The notes beneath the pieces were generated by a model, which saw only the letters and a list, made by a program, of their open reading frames with translations, made no database searches and was not told the DNA's origin. A program made the position numbers and the translations under genes. A stretch of 64,000 nt of DNA from Styela clava (taxonomy: Eukaryota; Chordata; Ascidiacea; Stolidobranchia; Styelidae): assembly GCF_964204865.1 (NCBI RefSeq), contig NC_135254.1, positions 24,151,313 through 24,215,312 of the forward strand, in the 5' to 3' direction. Below, in pieces: positions 63,427 through 64,000 of the stretch (positions are counted from its first letter, which is position 1; the number at the start of each line of letters is the position of its first letter).

Positions 63427-64000
63427 CTAAATTTATTCATCATAAAAACATATTTTCAGAAAAGGATTAAACATGAATGGAGAAAAATGCCTTGAAAAAT
63501 TACCAGATATTGACAGCTTTGTTCTAAGTGAAAGCACAACACTCAACACAGCACTATGAAAACACAAATGAAATGAGGATATTTGTGCAGAGTAACTATA
63601 TTTTATTCAACAAATTATTTGAAATATAAGTAAAATCACATTATGGGCCTTTAACAGACACTTAAAAATTCATAGCTAATTTTAGTGCATTTTGCATAAC
63701 ACCTAGTAATACTAATACCTAGTAAAAACAATAAGTACCGTACACACATCTAAAAAAGTTTTGTGTTCGAAACTCATCGAAAGTGATAAAGCCTGTATTC
63801 AGTTTACGGAGAAAATGATATTACGCCTAGACCGATTTTACTAAAATCGATAGTGAGGAACCTCATAAAAGCGAAAGACTCGACGTTACCTTGCTTTTTA
63901 GTAAATATTTTTACGAAATTTGCGACGCACTACACTAAAAATGTTTCGACAATACTTTCTCAAGCAAATCACAGATTGCGGCGAGACAAACCAAAGCAGT
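63427..64000. other. Upstream part of the bHLH gene and window edge
   Basis: It should contain the missing basic-region exon and promoter of the minus-strand bHLH gene; neither can be fixed. On the plus strand an ATG at 63941 with context aaaaATGt opens a frame (MFRQYFLKQITDCGE) that runs off the end. It may be the start of a divergently transcribed gene, but it is too short to support. Confidence 0.3.

Noticed and set aside
63473..63559. Short plus-strand ORF starting MNGEKCLEKLPD
   Set aside because: Only 28 codons, opposite the 5' region of the bHLH gene, with no supporting signal.

Overview
The window is eukaryotic nuclear DNA. It is AT-rich, its genes are spliced with GT-AG introns, and it is loaded with decayed transposons. 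The gene set is an RPL12 gene, a Syk/ZAP-70-type kinase, a SOHLH-like bHLH factor, a secreted YHYH-domain protein and an LRR-type membrane protein. Together with the many hAT, mariner and piggyBac MITEs and a tRNA-derived SINE, this points to a marine invertebrate. An ascidian or other invertebrate deuterostome is my best guess, from gene content only.

Genes, left to right: 1-1701 (+), the last three exons of an LRR-capped single-pass membrane protein. 5148-8153 (-), a complete five-exon secreted YHYH-domain protein with degenerate YHYH motifs. 18051-21433 (+), complete six-exon RPL12. 33900-35747 (-), a complete, apparently intronless 615-residue Syk-family tyrosine kinase. 53696-63426 (-), at least thirteen exons of a bHLH transcription factor resembling SOHLH1/2, whose 5' end is unresolved. 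These genes show no operon-like or pathway link; they are separated by repeats.

Mobile DNA, left to right: a MITE and a 328-bp tandem duplication (2.5-3.9 kb). An 8.3-kb structure (9523-17850) has inverted arms that each carry the same frameshifted THAP exon; it holds a YqaJ nuclease relic and a complete hAT element with its 8-bp target duplication. Another hAT lies in RPL12 intron 1. A FLYWCH-MULE transposase relic (25.5-26.8 kb) sits between two homologous 16-bp minisatellite arrays. Then come a piggyBac-like MITE (28.7 kb), a 5'-truncated LINE (39.3-40.9 kb), a third hAT (43.9 kb) and a ULP-like protease relic (44.5 kb). A 4.8-kb terminal-inverted-repeat element (44934-49710) contains a ~95-bp satellite. 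A 361-bp near-perfect foldback lies at 52.8 kb, and a fourth hAT with transposase remnants lies inside the bHLH gene.

The strongest candidates for something undescribed are the 4.8-kb element whose internal satellite echoes its own terminal motifs, the THAP inverted duplication with its datable order of events, the tRNA-derived SINE family, and the YHYH protein. Every identification was made by eye from sequence; no database search was run.
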